64,000 nucleotides of DNA from Halobacteriales archaeon QS_3_64_16 (GTDB lineage Archaea > Halobacteriota > Halobacteria > Halobacteriales > Halococcaceae). The stretch's first letter is position 1. Each line of letters starts with the position of its first letter. Below are positions 63,920 to 64,000 of this stretch, piece by piece. Made by a program: the position numbers and the translations under genes. The stretch spans positions 32,449 to 96,448 of the forward strand of contig PXRJ01000007.1 in assembly GCA_003021705.1 (NCBI GenBank). The letters run 5' to 3'. Below the pieces are notes generated by a model. The model was not told the DNA's origin. It ran no database searches and worked only from the letters and a program-made list of their open reading frames with translations.

Positions 63920-64000
63920 ATGGAAGGTACCGAGGAGTCGATACCGGACGTCATCGCCGACCTCGAAACGGGCGAGGCGCTCTATGATCGCCACCGGAAA
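63920..64000 (+). CDS. Start of an unidentified gene (cut by window edge)
   Basis: ATG 63920 opens a frame of 27 codons to the window end: MEGTEESIPDVIADLETGEA then LYDRHRK. The acidic start suits a haloarchaeal cytoplasmic protein. Too little is present to name it. The A-rich stretch around 63883-63892 (ggcaaaagagataggac) may contain its promoter. Confidence 0.45.
   Translation, partial: MEGTEESIPDVIADLETGEALYDRHRK

Noticed and set aside
1-64000. CRISPR arrays, insertion sequences, rRNA, replication origin repeats
   Set aside because: No regularly spaced repeats, transposase genes, rRNA segments or cdc6-associated repeats were seen on reading the window.

Overview
The window is a piece of a haloarchaeal (class Halobacteria) chromosome. 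Support comes from high GC with acidic, low-lysine proteins, inserted Asp/Glu/Gly-rich loops, archaeal-type genes (GatCA, Lsm, L37e, HalOD1, Bat-type HTH, TrmB, PGF-CTERM surface protein), TATA-like promoter boxes, and many genes with little or no leader. The genus cannot be fixed from the sequence. No rRNA, tRNA, CRISPR array, insertion sequence or integrase was found.

Layout. 1-474: the edge-truncated start of a membrane protein. 540-2460: an AT-rich island with three unrecognised genes, clearly foreign in composition. 2.5-12 kb: a GH13 alpha-glucosidase, a small tail-anchored protein, purL, a PHP phosphoesterase, a Nudix hydrolase, a broken Tat-exported esterase (PHB depolymerase type), gatC-gatA and an HTH regulator. 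12.3-17.6 kb: menaquinone genes menE, menC and menA, with menC carrying an internal deletion and frameshift, then an SDR. 17.7-22.5 kb: an IPP-isomerase-like Nudix protein, a membrane protein, a divergent lrp/carA pair, a Bat-type regulator and a decayed universal stress protein gene. 22.5-35.7 kb: mutS-mutL, ferredoxin, a DedA protein, an AIR-synthase-like gene overlapping thiDN, serS, a histidine kinase and a glycosylated PGF-CTERM protein. 35.8-49.8 kb: an MBL hydrolase, a Cys-rich protein, a USP, a DUF5784-like protein, an NhaP-RCK antiporter, a PAC2 protein, the lsm-rpl37e-purF run, a Gfo/Idh oxidoreductase, an M42 peptidase and a DUF2342-type zincin.

50.0-62.3 kb is a carbohydrate island. 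It holds glpR-pfkB and ptfC-ptfA-ptsH-ptsI-ptfB (a complete fructose PTS), an M24-fold protein without its metal Asp pair, trmB, a GAPN-like aldehyde dehydrogenase and pyk. Together they import and phosphorylate fructose, form fructose-1,6-bisphosphate, and cover lower glycolytic steps to pyruvate. A nearly identical 19-bp element lies upstream of both glpR and ptfC and is the best operator candidate in the window. 62.3-64.0 kb holds a 583-bp gene-free stretch with a cloverleaf-capable sequence, a zinc-ribbon membrane protein and the start of one more gene.

The items most worth a second look are the menC deletion, which removes the region of the second catalytic lysine, the AT-rich island, the shared glpR/ptfC element, and the three decayed genes. 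No complete new system could be demonstrated; the AT-rich island is the only strong candidate for undescribed biology.
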